Below, in pieces: positions 26,464-37,979 of a DNA stretch of 64,000 bases; within the stretch, counting starts at the first letter, position 1; each line of letters begins with the position of its first letter. A model generated the notes under the pieces. The model saw only the letters and a list, made by a program, of their open reading frames with translations, was not told the DNA's origin and did not search any database. Source of the stretch: an uncultured Solimonas sp. (GTDB lineage: Bacteria > Pseudomonadota > Gammaproteobacteria > Nevskiales > Nevskiaceae); the NCBI GenBank assembly GCA_946478985.1, contig CAMLDZ010000002.1, forward strand, positions 13,452 to 77,451, given 5' to 3'. Made by a program: the position numbers and the translations under genes.

Positions 26464-27846
26464 ATGCGGACGCCGTTTGCAGTGTGCTTGTGCCTGGCAA
26501 TGGGTCTGATGGCCGGCGGTGGCGCGCAGGCGCACGGCCTGCTCGAGTCCTACCGCGCCGCGCAGCAGCGCGATCCCCAGTTCGCCGCCGCGCAGGCCGC
26601 GCGCGATGCGGCGGTCGAGGCGCAGCCGCAGGCCTGGGCGGCGCTGCTGCCGCAGGTGCAGGCCAGCGCCGCGCTCAGCCGCGAGCGCTATCGCTTCGAG
26701 GACGCGGCACCGATCAATGGCGATCCGACCCAGCCGCAGCCGGATGCCGCCGACGCGCGCCTGTCGGCGACGCGGCGCCGCTACGGACTCGATCTGACGC
26801 AGACCCTGTGGAGTCTCGAAGCCTTCCAGCGCCTGCGTGCCGCCAGCGCCGAGGCCGCGCGTGCCGAGGCCGAATACCGCGATGCCGAGCAGGCGCTGAT
26901 GCTGCGCGTTGCCGAAAGCTATTTCGGCGTGCTGGCGGCGGCCGACACGCTAGCCGCCGGCCGCGGCGAGCGCACGGCCTATGGCGCGCTGGTCGAGCAG
27001 GCGCAGAAGCGCCTGCAGACCGGTCTGGGCGCCCGCATCGGCGTCGAGGAGGCGCAGGCCTTCCACTCGCTGACCGAGCAGAGCGTGATCGACGCCGAGC
27101 TGGCGCTGCTGGATGCGCAGCGCGGCCTGCAGCAGCTGACCGGCAGCCTGCCGGCGCTGACGCCGCTGCGCGCCGAGATCCCGCTGCTGGCGCCGCAGCC
27201 GGCCCGCGCCGAGGACTGGCTGCGCGCCGCGCACGACGGCAACTACGCGCTGCAGGCCGCCGCGCTGCGGTCGCAGGCGGCCGAGCGCTCGGTGGCGGCG
27301 GTGCGCGGCCGCTACCTGCCGACCGTATCACTGCAAGGCTCGCTCGGCAGGACCGAACTGATTCCGGAGCTGGGCGGTGACCAGCGGCTCGACAGCATCG
27401 GCGTGGTGGCCTCGTGGCCGCTGTTCCAGGGCGGTCAGCTGCGTTCGCAAAGGCGCGAGGCGACGGCGCTGTTGAACCAGGCGCAGGCCGAGGCCGAAGG
27501 CCGCAGCCGGCAGGTCGAGCGCGACACGCTGGCGGCGTTCCGCGGCGTGGTCGCCGGCATCCGCGGCGTGCAGGCGGCGCAGCGCGCGGTCGCCGCCAAC
27601 CGCACCGCGGTCGAGGCCAGCCAGAACGGCGTCGAGGCCGGCACGCGCACCGAGTTCGATCTGCTCAATGCGCAGAACAACTACTACGCGGCGCTGCGCG
27701 CCTACTACCGCTCGCGCTACGACTACCTCAACAACACGCTGCGGCTCAAGGCGCAGGCCGGCCGCCTGAGCCTGGCCGATCTGCAGGCGGTGGATGCGCT
27801 GCTCGGCGACGACGCCGTGGCGCTGCCGCCGGAGCCGGACAGCTGA
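26464..27846 (+). CDS. TolC-family outer membrane efflux protein
   Basis: A 460-residue protein: signal peptide (FAVCLCLAMGLMAGGGAQA), then two internally similar halves of long helices and short strands as in TolC. Recognisable segments include LTQTLWSLEAFQRLRAAS, RVAESYFGVLAAADTL, VASWPLFQGGQL and FDLLNAQNNYYAAL. It should form the trimeric exit duct for the inner-membrane transporter encoded downstream. ATG 26464 is preferred because AGGGGA lies six bases ahead; ATG 26458 is also in frame. Controlled by the sigma-54 promoter at 26416. Confidence 0.93.
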   Translation: MRTPFAVCLCLAMGLMAGGGAQAHGLLESYRAAQQRDPQFAAAQAARDAAVEAQPQAWAALLPQVQASAALSRERYRFEDAAPINGDPTQPQPDAADARLSATRRRYGLDLTQTLWSLEAFQRLRAASAEAARAEAEYRDAEQALMLRVAESYFGVLAAADTLAAGRGERTAYGALVEQAQKRLQTGLGARIGVEEAQAFHSLTEQSVIDAELALLDAQRGLQQLTGSLPALTPLRAEIPLLAPQPARAEDWLRAAHDGNYALQAAALRSQAAERSVAAVRGRYLPTVSLQGSLGRTELIPELGGDQRLDSIGVVASWPLFQGGQLRSQRREATALLNQAQAEAEGRSRQVERDTLAAFRGVVAGIRGVQAAQRAVAANRTAVEASQNGVEAGTRTEFDLLNAQNNYYAALRAYYRSRYDYLNNTLRLKAQAGRLSLADLQAVDALLGDDAVALPPEPDS

Positions 27847-27848
27847 GC

Positions 27849-27891
27849 TGTCCGCAGTGTCCGCGACTGTCCGCCGGCACTGTCCGCGGAC
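27849..27891 (+). promoter_or_regulatory. Cluster of four TGTCCGC activator half-sites
   Basis: TGTCCGC begins at 27849, 27858, 27868 and 27881; the last extends to the palindrome GTCCGCGGAC. The cluster starts three bases after the TolC-like stop codon and 69 to 111 bases above a second sigma-54 promoter. It matches the half-site upstream of the TolC-like gene. Confidence 0.72.
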
Positions 27892-27930
27892 GCCGCCGGT
27901 GCCGCGATCGAATCAAGACATCTTTCAAAA

Positions 27931-27943
27931 AATCAACACGTTG
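27931..27943 (+). promoter_or_regulatory. IHF-type site
   Basis: AATCAACACGTTG matches the IHF consensus WATCAA-N4-TTR exactly. It lies between the activator cluster and the sigma-54 promoter, where IHF bending usually brings an enhancer-bound regulator to the polymerase. Confidence 0.6.
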
Positions 27944-27959
27944 ATCGTTACGCAAGCGC

Positions 27960-27974
27960 TGGTACGGGGCTTGC
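27960..27974 (+). promoter_or_regulatory. Sigma-54 promoter of the HlyD-like gene
   Basis: TGGTACGGGGCTTGC has GG (27961-27962) and GC (27973-27974) 10 bases apart and a perfect TTGC -12 element. It is 29 bases before the adaptor-protein ATG. Confidence 0.8.
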
Positions 27975-28002
27975 GCCCCAGCCAGACCAAGGGAAGCAGG
28001 CA

Positions 28003-29283
28003 ATGAACACCATGATCCGCGACACCAGTGCCCAGGACCGTCCGCTCGACACGGGCCGCCGCATCACGCGTTTGCGCAAGCCGCTGCTGATCGGCGGCGG
28101 CATCGCGCTCGCACTGGTCGGCCTGCTGGCGCTGCTGACCGGCTCGCTGTCGGCGTCCAGTTCGGTGAGCCGCGAGCGCCTGGCGCTGGCCACCGTCGCC
28201 CGCGGCGCGTTCACGCGCGACATCGCCGCCGAGGGCCGCGTTATCGCCGCCGTCAGCCCGACGCTGTACGCCGCCGCCGCCGGCAGCGTCCACTACCTCG
28301 CCGCCGCCGGCCAGACCGTGCAGCAGGGCGAGGTGCTGGGCCGCGTCGACAGTCCGGAGCTGAGCAGCAGACTGGCGCAGGAACAGGCGGCGCTGCAGGG
28401 CATGCAGATCGATTACGCCCGCGCCCAGCTCGATGCGCGCCAGCAGGCGCTGGTGGCCGAGCAGACGCTGGAGCAGGCGCGCATTGATCGCGCCACCGCC
28501 GCCACCGAGCACGAGCGCACGCAGAAGGCTTTCGGGCTGGGCGTCACGCCGGAGATCGAAGTGCTGCGCACGCAGGCGGCGCTGGCCAAGGCCGAGATCG
28601 CCTTCAAGCGCGCCGAGACCGATCACGCGCTGCAGCAGGACGGCCGCCGCTTCGACGTCGAGGCCAAGCGGCTGATGCGCGACCGCCAGCAGCTGCAGGT
28701 CGACGAGCTGCAGCGTCAGGTCGACGCGTTGACCCTGCGCGCGCCGGTCGCCGGCCAGATCGGCCAGCTGATGGTGAGCGAGCGCGCCACGGTGGCCAAG
28801 GACGCAGCGCTGCTGTCGGTGGTCGATCTGTCGGCCTTCGAGGTCGAGCTGAAAGTGGCGGAAAGCTTCGCGCGCGATCTGGCGGTGGGCATGCCGGCCA
28901 CCGTCAGCGGCAATGGCAAGCAGTGGCCGGGCACGCTCTCGGCGGTGTCGCCGGAGGTGGTGGCCGGCGAGGTCACCGCGCGCGTGCGCTTCGATGGCGA
29001 GGTGCCGCAGGGCCTGCGCCAGAGCCAGCGCCTGTCGGTGCGCGTCGTCCTCGATCAGCGCGCCGACGTGCTGACGGTGGTGCGCGGCCCCTTCGTCGAG
29101 ATCGGCGGTGGCCGCAGCGCCTACGTGGTGCACGGCGACGTCGCCGAGAAGCGCGCGATCCGCACCGGCGCCTCCAGCCTCGACAAGGTGGAGATCGTCG
29201 AGGGCCTGCAGCCCGGCGAGCAGATCGTGATCTCCGGCAGCGAACACTTCCAAAACGCCGAGCGCGTGACGCTCAGCCGCTAA
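28003..29283 (+). CDS. HlyD/MacA-type periplasmic adaptor
   Basis: A 426-residue membrane-fusion protein: one N-terminal membrane helix (LLIGGGIALALVGLLALLTG, about 28-47), a lipoyl/barrel-sandwich half (GRVIAAVSPTLYAAAAGSV, VQQGEVLGRVDSPEL), a long alpha-helical hairpin (about 120-235), the second lipoyl half (LRAPVAGQIGQL) and beta-barrel/membrane-proximal domains. It would bridge the inner-membrane ABC permeases to the TolC-like duct. It has its own sigma-54 promoter and is followed 29 bases later by the ATPase gene. Confidence 0.92.
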   Translation: MNTMIRDTSAQDRPLDTGRRITRLRKPLLIGGGIALALVGLLALLTGSLSASSSVSRERLALATVARGAFTRDIAAEGRVIAAVSPTLYAAAAGSVHYLAAAGQTVQQGEVLGRVDSPELSSRLAQEQAALQGMQIDYARAQLDARQQALVAEQTLEQARIDRATAATEHERTQKAFGLGVTPEIEVLRTQAALAKAEIAFKRAETDHALQQDGRRFDVEAKRLMRDRQQLQVDELQRQVDALTLRAPVAGQIGQLMVSERATVAKDAALLSVVDLSAFEVELKVAESFARDLAVGMPATVSGNGKQWPGTLSAVSPEVVAGEVTARVRFDGEVPQGLRQSQRLSVRVVLDQRADVLTVVRGPFVEIGGGRSAYVVHGDVAEKRAIRTGASSLDKVEIVEGLQPGEQIVISGSEHFQNAERVTLSR

Positions 29284-29312
29284 TCTGAATACGCAGAACC
29301 GAGGACATACCG

Positions 29313-30029
<717 letters not shown>

Positions 30030-30030
30030 G

Positions 30031-31338
30031 ATGAGCGCGCCCCTGTTCAACTACTACGGCTGGCTGGCGCTGCGCAGCTTCCGCCGCAACCCGGCGCTGA
30101 CCGCGCTGATGGTGATCGCGATCGGCCTCGGCATCGGCGCCAGCATCACCACGCTGACGGTGCTGCGCGTGCTGTCCGGCGATCCGCTGCCGCACAAGAG
30201 CGCGCGGCTGTTCCAGCCGCAGATCGATCCGCAGAGCATGGATGACTACCACCCGGGCATCGAGCCGGAAGATCAGGTGACGTATCCGGACGGCGTCAAT
30301 CTGCTCAGGGCGCGGCGCGCCGACCGCCAGGCGCTGATGGGCGGCGGCAGCGTGGTGGTGCAGCCGGACGATGCGGCGATCGAGCCCTACCTGGCCGATG
30401 CGCGCTATACGACGGCCGACTTCTTCGCGATGTTCGACGTGCCGTTCCGCTACGGCGCACCGTGGAGCGCAGCCGATGACGACGCGCACGCGCGTCACGT
30501 GGTGATCTCCCGCGAGCTCAACGACAAGGTCTTCAACGGTGGCGACAGCGTGGGCAAGAAGCTGCGCCTGCGCGGCACCGATTTCCGCGTGATCGGCGTG
30601 CTCGACACCTGGCGGCCGACGCCGCATTTCTACGATCTGCACGTCAGCACCTACGCCGACAGCGAGGAAGTGTTCATGCCGCTGGAGACGGCAATTGAAC
30701 TGAAGCTGCCGCGCAACGGCTCGATGAGCTGCTGGGACGAGGCGCCGGTGCCGGAGCGCTCGCCCAACTGCGTGTGGCTGCAGTTCTGGGTGCAGATCGA
30801 CGAGCCCGCAAAGCGCGCCGAGTACGAAGCCTTCCTGCGCAACTACTCCGACGAGCAGCGCGCGCAGGGCCGCTTTCCGCGGCCGACCAATGTGCGTCTG
30901 CGCAATGTCATGGAATGGCTGGATTCGCAGAAGGTGGTGCCGTCCGACGTGCGCCTGCAGGCCTGGCTGGCGCTCGGCTTCCTCGTCGTCTGCCTGGTCA
31001 ACACCGTCGGCCTGATGCTGGCCAAGTTCCTGCGCCGCGCCGGCGAGATCGGCGTGCGCCGCGCGATCGGCGCCTCGCGCCGCGAGATCTTCCTGCAGTT
31101 CCTCGTCGAGGCCGGCGCGGTCGGCGTGGCCGGCGCCTTGCTCGGCATCGCGCTGACCCTGCTCGGGCTGTGGGGCGTGCGCCAGCAGCCCGGCGACTAC
31201 GCCAGCCTCGCGCATCTGGACCTGGCGATGCTGGCGCTGACGCTGCTGCTGGCGCTGGCGGCCAGCCTGATCTCCGGCCTGCTGCCGGCCTGGCGCGCCT
31301 GCCAGGTGGCGCCGGCGCTGCAACTCAAGAGCGATTGA
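30031..31338 (+). CDS. FtsX/MacB-type ABC permease (first)
   Basis: A 435-residue permease with the MacB topology: one N-terminal helix (TALMVIAIGLGIGASITTL), a large periplasmic domain (about 50-310), and three C-terminal helices including LALGFLVVCLVNTVGLMLAKFL and the coupling segment EIGVRRAIGASRREIFLQF. It likely forms a heterodimer with the next permease. MacB-type systems do not pump across the inner membrane but push periplasmic substrates out through TolC. The substrate is unknown. Confidence 0.92.
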   Translation: MSAPLFNYYGWLALRSFRRNPALTALMVIAIGLGIGASITTLTVLRVLSGDPLPHKSARLFQPQIDPQSMDDYHPGIEPEDQVTYPDGVNLLRARRADRQALMGGGSVVVQPDDAAIEPYLADARYTTADFFAMFDVPFRYGAPWSAADDDAHARHVVISRELNDKVFNGGDSVGKKLRLRGTDFRVIGVLDTWRPTPHFYDLHVSTYADSEEVFMPLETAIELKLPRNGSMSCWDEAPVPERSPNCVWLQFWVQIDEPAKRAEYEAFLRNYSDEQRAQGRFPRPTNVRLRNVMEWLDSQKVVPSDVRLQAWLALGFLVVCLVNTVGLMLAKFLRRAGEIGVRRAIGASRREIFLQFLVEAGAVGVAGALLGIALTLLGLWGVRQQPGDYASLAHLDLAMLALTLLLALAASLISGLLPAWRACQVAPALQLKSD

Positions 31339-31349
31339 GGGACACGACC

Positions 31350-32567
31350 ATGGACATCCTTCCGATTCTCGCCGCGCTGAAGCGGCAAAAGACTGCGGCG
31401 GCGCTGATCGCCATCGAGATCGCGCTGTCCTGCGCGATCATCTGCAACGCGCTGTTCCTGATCATCAACCGGCTCGAACGCAGCCGGGTCGAAAGCGGCG
31501 TCGCCGAGAGCGAGTTGATCCGCATCCGCACCGCCGGCCTCGGCGGCGACGAGAACCCGGGCGTGCGGGCGCGCGAGGACGCCGCGGCGCTGGCGGCGCT
31601 GCCCGGCGTCAGGAGCCTGACGTTTACCAACCAGCTGCCGTTCGGTAAGTCGTCGTGGAACACCGGCGCGCGCCTGAGCCGCGAGCAGCGTGCCGGCTTC
31701 GTCAGTGTCGGCACCTATTACGGCGACGAGCAGCTGCTGGAGACGCTGGGCGTCAGGCTGATCGCCGGCCGCGACTTCGAGGCCAACGAGTACGTCGATT
31801 TCGAGGAGGTCCTCGGTTCGGGTGCCGAGGAATCGACCGTGGCCATCATCACCAAGGCCACTGCCGTGAAGCTGTTCGGCGATGCCGATCCGCTCGGCAA
31901 GGAGTTCTACCTGGGCGACACCGCCACGCGCGTGATCGGCGTGGTGGAGCAGCTGATGCGGCCGCGCTTCGACGGCGACCTGTCGGTGGCGCAGAGCAGC
32001 GTGATCCTGCCGGTGCGGCTGTCCGCGCAGTACGGCATGTTCGTGCTGCGCGCCGCGCCGCAGGACCGCGCCGCGGTGATCGAGGCGGCCAAGCGCAAGC
32101 TGCGCGAGATCTCGCCGAACCGCATCGTCCTCGACGCCGACACGCAGGAGAAGATCCGCGACGATTTCTTCAAGCAGGATCGCGTGATGGCGGGTCTGCT
32201 GATTGCCGTGGTGATCTCGCTGCTGGTCGTCACCGCACTGGGCATCGTCGGCCTGGCCAGCTTCTGGGTGCAGCGCCGGCGCCGGCAGATCGGCATCCGC
32301 CGTGCGCTGGGTGCCACGCGCGGGCAGATCCTGCGCTACTTCCAGACCGAGAATTTCCTGATCGTCACGGCCGGCATCGTCGCCGGCATGGCGGCGGCCT
32401 ACGGCATCAGCGGCTGGCTGATGCAGCACTACGAGCTGCCGCGGCTGCCGTGGTTCTATCTGCCGGTCGGCGCGCTGGCGCTGTGGGCGCTCGGACAGCT
32501 GGCGGTGCTGGCGCCGGCGCTGCGTGCCGCCGCGGTGCCGCCGGCCACCGCGACGCGTTCGGTGTGA
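31350..32567 (+). CDS. FtsX/MacB-type ABC permease (second)
   Basis: A 405-residue protein with the same layout as its neighbour: first helix around ALIAIEIALSCAIICNALF, a periplasmic domain, then VVISLLVVTALGIVGLASFW, the coupling segment QIGIRRALGATRGQILRYF and two closing helices. ATG 31350 lies 11 bases after the upstream stop. The open frame extends backward through the first permease in another reading frame, but that part is not coding. Two dissimilar permeases with one ATPase indicate a heterodimeric transporter. Confidence 0.92.
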   Translation: MDILPILAALKRQKTAAALIAIEIALSCAIICNALFLIINRLERSRVESGVAESELIRIRTAGLGGDENPGVRAREDAAALAALPGVRSLTFTNQLPFGKSSWNTGARLSREQRAGFVSVGTYYGDEQLLETLGVRLIAGRDFEANEYVDFEEVLGSGAEESTVAIITKATAVKLFGDADPLGKEFYLGDTATRVIGVVEQLMRPRFDGDLSVAQSSVILPVRLSAQYGMFVLRAAPQDRAAVIEAAKRKLREISPNRIVLDADTQEKIRDDFFKQDRVMAGLLIAVVISLLVVTALGIVGLASFWVQRRRRQIGIRRALGATRGQILRYFQTENFLIVTAGIVAGMAAAYGISGWLMQHYELPRLPWFYLPVGALALWALGQLAVLAPALRAAAVPPATATRSV

Positions 32568-32651
32568 GGGCGACCGTTATGATGATTTCTTTGGGCGTCT
32601 CATCTCTTTCAACCGCGCCTGTATCGCAGGCGCCTGTGCAAGTGTGCTGAC

Positions 32652-33992
<1,341 letters not shown>

Positions 33993-34004
33993 GGCCGGGG
34001 CCGT

Positions 34005-35549
34005 TCATGCCGGCCGCGGTCCGGGGCTTCCCTGCACGACGACCAGGCTGTGGCGGGTGTGGCAATCGCTGTCGGCGCGATTCAGGTCATCGACCATGCG
34101 CAGGTCGGCCCGTACCCGTTCCTTGTCGAAATCCAGCAGCAGGTAGCCGCTGCCATGCAGATCGACCGCCTGTACATGCGGATTGTTGGCGCGGACGTTT
34201 CCGAAGCGCGCAGCCTCGGGGTTGCGGGAGGCCAGACTGGTCGTGACGAATTCGCTGGCCACCGTCGGCGACCCGGGCCTGTCGAAATCCGCCTTGACGT
34301 CGGCTGCCCAGAACGAATGGATGTCGCCGCCCAGCATCAGGGCGTTGCGTACGGACGGCTGCTGCAGGGCGAGGAGCAGCCGATCGCGGTTGGCGCGATA
34401 ACCGTCCCAGAAATCCGACCACGAGGCCAGCCCCGGGGCATCGTCAAGATCGAGCTGCGAAAAAAGAAGCTGCTGTGCGATCACGCTCCAGCGCGCACTT
34501 TCCTGCTGCAGGCCCCGATACAGCCACGCCTCCTGCGATGCGCCCATCAGGCTGCGGGCGGGATCGCGCAACTGGGGGCAATCGCGCAGCGCGCGGCCGC
34601 TGAGTTCGCCGGGCACCGCGCAGGCCTGGTCATCGCGATACTGGCGCGTATCCAGGACGTGCAGGCTTGCCAGTTCGCCCCACTGGAAACGCCGGTACAG
34701 ATCCACGCCACCATCGGCGCGCAGCATGCTCGGGCGCAGGGGCATGTGTTCGAAGTAGGCCTGGTAAGCCTGCGCGCGACGTCTGGCAAATGCGTCGGCA
34801 GGCTGTCCCTGTCCGCTGGCCAGGCCGGCGTAGTCGTTGGCCACTTCGTGATCGTCCCAGCTGGCGACGAAGGGCAGCGCCGCGTGCGCGGCCTGCAAGT
34901 CCGGATCGGTCTTCCACTTGGCGTGACGCGCGCGGTAGCTGGCGAGGTCAACCGCTTCCGCCAGGCCGTGCGCTCGCGCGAACGGCGGCTCGCCCCAGCT
35001 GCGTTCGTAGATGTAGTCACCGACGTGCAGCACCAGATCGAGGTTCTGCTGCTGCATGTCGCGATACGCGGTGAAATAGCCGTGGTCCCAGTTCTGGCAA
35101 GACACCAGCGCACAGCGCAGACGGCTCGCGCGGTTCGGCAGGGTCAGGCTGCGGCCGGCGCGGCTCACCGCATCGCCGGCCAGAAACCGGTACCAGTAAG
35201 GCCGGCCGGGGCGCAGGCCCTTGAGTTCGACGTGTACCGAATGGCCGAGCTCCGGTATCGCGCTGTAGTCGCCGTGATGGACGATGCGCTTGAAGCCTTC
35301 ATCCTCGGCGAGTTCCCAGCCGACGCCGATCGGGCCCGCTGGCAGGGTCTCGCCGACCAGACGCGTCCAGATCACGAAACCGTCACTGGCCGGTTCACCG
35401 GAGGCCACGCCCAGCGCGAACGGATCGCTGGCGAATCGCGCCGGCGCGGCGCCACGGCGGGCGCCGGTGGAGCAGGCGGCCAGCCACTGCGGCAGCAGGG
35501 TCGAGGCCAGGGCGCTGGTGAAGGCGCGGCGGCTGAGCCCGCTGCTCAC
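34005..35549 (-). CDS. PhoD-type alkaline phosphatase, exported
   Basis: A 514-residue metallophosphatase. The N-terminus has a twin-arginine motif (SRRAFTSALAS) and a possible lipobox (WLAACS), so export by Tat is likely. The PhoD N-terminal domain is seen in FALGVASGEPASDGFVIWTR; metal-binding motifs follow: VSCQNWDHGYF, LHVGDYIYE, SWDDHEVANDYAG, and LMLGGDIHSFW. PhoD enzymes hydrolyse phosphomonoesters or diesters using Ca2+/Fe3+. GTG 35549 overlaps the TonB receptor stop (GTGA), so the two are coupled and may act on one substrate. Confidence 0.93.
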   Translation of the reverse strand: MSSGLSRRAFTSALASTLLPQWLAACSTGARRGAAPARFASDPFALGVASGEPASDGFVIWTRLVGETLPAGPIGVGWELAEDEGFKRIVHHGDYSAIPELGHSVHVELKGLRPGRPYWYRFLAGDAVSRAGRSLTLPNRASRLRCALVSCQNWDHGYFTAYRDMQQQNLDLVLHVGDYIYERSWGEPPFARAHGLAEAVDLASYRARHAKWKTDPDLQAAHAALPFVASWDDHEVANDYAGLASGQGQPADAFARRRAQAYQAYFEHMPLRPSMLRADGGVDLYRRFQWGELASLHVLDTRQYRDDQACAVPGELSGRALRDCPQLRDPARSLMGASQEAWLYRGLQQESARWSVIAQQLLFSQLDLDDAPGLASWSDFWDGYRANRDRLLLALQQPSVRNALMLGGDIHSFWAADVKADFDRPGSPTVASEFVTTSLASRNPEAARFGNVRANNPHVQAVDLHGSGYLLLDFDKERVRADLRMVDDLNRADSDCHTRHSLVVVQGSPGPRPA

Positions 35550-37861
35550 AGCCGCGTCCGCAGGCGCAGGAAATATTCGCGACCGTCGACGCCGATGGCC
35601 CCGGTCTCGGTGTATTGCAGGCTGCCGCCCTGCAGCAAGGCACGCTCCGCGATCCGTTCCGGATATTCGTCGGTGGCATTGATGACGCCGCCTTCCAGGC
35701 TCAGCCGCTCGTTGAGCTGGTAGCTCAGGCCCAGGTCGACGGTGATGGAGGCGCCGAATTGCTGTTCTTGGACCACCGGTACGCTGCGGAAGCTGCCGAA
35801 ACGCGACACATCCAGCGTGGCCGACCAGGCGCGCCACTCGACGCGGGTGTTCAGCACCAGCTTGTCCTCGGGCTGCGCGGTGGTCAGCAGCGCGATCGAC
35901 GACGGTCCCAGCAATGGCAGTGCCGGCACCACCGGATTCGCGTCCAGATGCCGCAGATCGGTATCCACCGCGGTGTAGCCCAGGGCCAGGTTCACGCGCG
36001 CGCCGTGGCTGAGCTCGCGCCGCCAGGACAGCGTCAGGTCGTAGCCGTCGGTCCGCGTGCGGGCGGCGTTGGTGAAGAAGCGCAGCTGCGAGACATTGGT
36101 GATCCCCGCTGCGGTCAGGGCCGCATTGACGGCCGGGCCGCTCAGGGATTCGCTGAGGACGATGCGATCGTCGATGTCGATATGGAAGAAATCCAGCGAC
36201 AGGCTGAGTTGCCTGAGCGGGGTGAGGATCAGGCCGCCGCTGAGCTGCCGCGAGGTCTCGGGCTTGAGCGCGCTGGCGCCGAGCGCGCGTGCGACGGGAT
36301 CGTCGACGCCGAAGGTGCCGACGTTGACCAGCACGCCGGCGCTGGACTGGCTGCTCACCGTGGCGAAATGGCCTTGCTGCAGCGAAGGGGCGCGAAATCC
36401 GCTGCCGCCGCTGGCGCGCAAGCCCAGCCACGATGCCGGTCGCGCAAAGGCCGACAGCTTGCCGATGGTTTCATTGCCGAAATCATCGTAGTGCTCGTGC
36501 CGCACGGCGGCGCCCAGATTCAAACCCGGCATGACGGCGAGCTCCAGGTCGAGATAAGCGCTCAGCGCGCTGCGGTTCTCGTCGACTGTGCCCGGCGGAT
36601 TGAAGCCCGGGAAGCCCTGCGCGCCGGCGCCGCTGAGCGAGGCCGGCTCGCCGCGCTGCAGTTCGAAAGCCTCGTAGCGGTATTCGACGCCGGTGGCGAC
36701 ATTCAGGCCTTCCAGCAGATCCGCGAACAGACGGGTGAACCCCAGATCGACCAGGTCCTGCAGGTAGCGGGTTCCACCGGCGTCGAAACGGGTCGGACTG
36801 GCCGCGCCCAATGAAGTATTGGCGGTGTCGCTCACCTGAAAGTCGGCGCGATTGAAGCCTGCGGTATTGCTCAGATCCCAGTCCCAGCCGGCCACGCGAC
36901 CACGCAGGCCGATCGTGCCGCCGAGGTCGACCATGTCGAGTTCGATCAGCGGCAGAAAGCCATCCGGATACAGCGCCGCTGCGACCGTCGGCGCGCGGAA
37001 CTGCGCTGCGCTTTCCGACTTGCGCTGCGCCAGCGTGGCATTGGCGTATGTCGTTGCCGCCGCGCTGACCGGCTTTTCCAGCTTGGCCACCAGATTCACG
37101 TCGACGGAATCCGGGTCGCCCTGGCGATTGGTGACGCGGTCGAAACGACTGTCGATTGCGGCGCCGTTGGTATGCCGCCGCGAGCGGGCCTCGCCGGACA
37201 GGGCCAGCATGCCGTCGTCACCGATCGCGACGCCCTTGTGGGCAGCGCCGATCAGGCTCTCGCCGTCGCCGTCTTCAGTGACGCCGCCCTGGATCGATGC
37301 GAAGCCATCGCCACGGCCGGCACGCAGCACCACATTGATGACGCCGGCAATGGCATCGGAGCCGTACTGCGCGGCGGCACCGTCGCGGAGGATTTCGATG
37401 CGCTCGATCGCGCTCATCGGGATGGTGTTGAGGTCCACCGGCACCGAACCGCGGCCTACGACGTTGTTGAAGTTGATCACCGACGAGGCATGGCGGCGTT
37501 TGCCGTCGATCAGCACCAGGACCTGATCGGGGCTCAGGCCGCGCAGGCTGATCGCCCGCGTATTGGCCGCCGACGGGCCTGTCGCGGTGCGCGGATAGTT
37601 CACCGACGGCGCCAGGAACTGCAGCGTTCGCGCCAGGTCGGTAAAGCCCCGGGCTTGCAGCTCTGCCGCGGAGAAGGAGTCGACCGGCACCGGCGTCTCG
37701 GTCGCCAGGCGCGGCGCCGCGCGCGAGCCGACCACGACGATCTCTTCGACCGTGTCGCTTGCGGGGGCGTCCTCGGTGGCGACCTCCTGGCTGCGCGCGA
37801 TCGATGTTTGCATCAGCAGAATGACCACGGTGCCGCCCACCATGGTGGTGCGTTTGAACAT
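35546..37861 (-). CDS. TonB-dependent outer membrane receptor
   Basis: A 771-residue receptor: signal peptide, a TonB-box-like EEIVVVGSR at about 38-46, a plug domain with RGLSPDQVLVLIDGKRRH and IERIEILRDGAAAQYGSDA, then a long beta-barrel ending in Phe-Leu-Arg-Leu-rich strands and a C-terminal Leu. It belongs to the large-substrate type abundant in Xanthomonads and Sphingomonads. The substrate is unknown; coupling to a PhoD phosphatase suggests a phosphorylated compound. No promoter recognised in the 118 bases to the MFS gene. Confidence 0.93.
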   Translation of the reverse strand: MFKRTTMVGGTVVILLMQTSIARSQEVATEDAPASDTVEEIVVVGSRAAPRLATETPVPVDSFSAAELQARGFTDLARTLQFLAPSVNYPRTATGPSAANTRAISLRGLSPDQVLVLIDGKRRHASSVINFNNVVGRGSVPVDLNTIPMSAIERIEILRDGAAAQYGSDAIAGVINVVLRAGRGDGFASIQGGVTEDGDGESLIGAAHKGVAIGDDGMLALSGEARSRRHTNGAAIDSRFDRVTNRQGDPDSVDVNLVAKLEKPVSAAATTYANATLAQRKSESAAQFRAPTVAAALYPDGFLPLIELDMVDLGGTIGLRGRVAGWDWDLSNTAGFNRADFQVSDTANTSLGAASPTRFDAGGTRYLQDLVDLGFTRLFADLLEGLNVATGVEYRYEAFELQRGEPASLSGAGAQGFPGFNPPGTVDENRSALSAYLDLELAVMPGLNLGAAVRHEHYDDFGNETIGKLSAFARPASWLGLRASGGSGFRAPSLQQGHFATVSSQSSAGVLVNVGTFGVDDPVARALGASALKPETSRQLSGGLILTPLRQLSLSLDFFHIDIDDRIVLSESLSGPAVNAALTAAGITNVSQLRFFTNAARTRTDGYDLTLSWRRELSHGARVNLALGYTAVDTDLRHLDANPVVPALPLLGPSSIALLTTAQPEDKLVLNTRVEWRAWSATLDVSRFGSFRSVPVVQEQQFGASITVDLGLSYQLNERLSLEGGVINATDEYPERIAERALLQGGSLQYTETGAIGVDGREYFLRLRTRL

Positions 37862-37979
37862 TGCCGTCCCCGTTGGATGTGTTGGACCAGAATCAGGTCG
37901 ACAAACTAGCCCCGGGGACGCGGCCCGCCCATCGGCCATTGCGCAACGCCGGTTGCGGTCGGTGCAACCGCTTTGTCGT

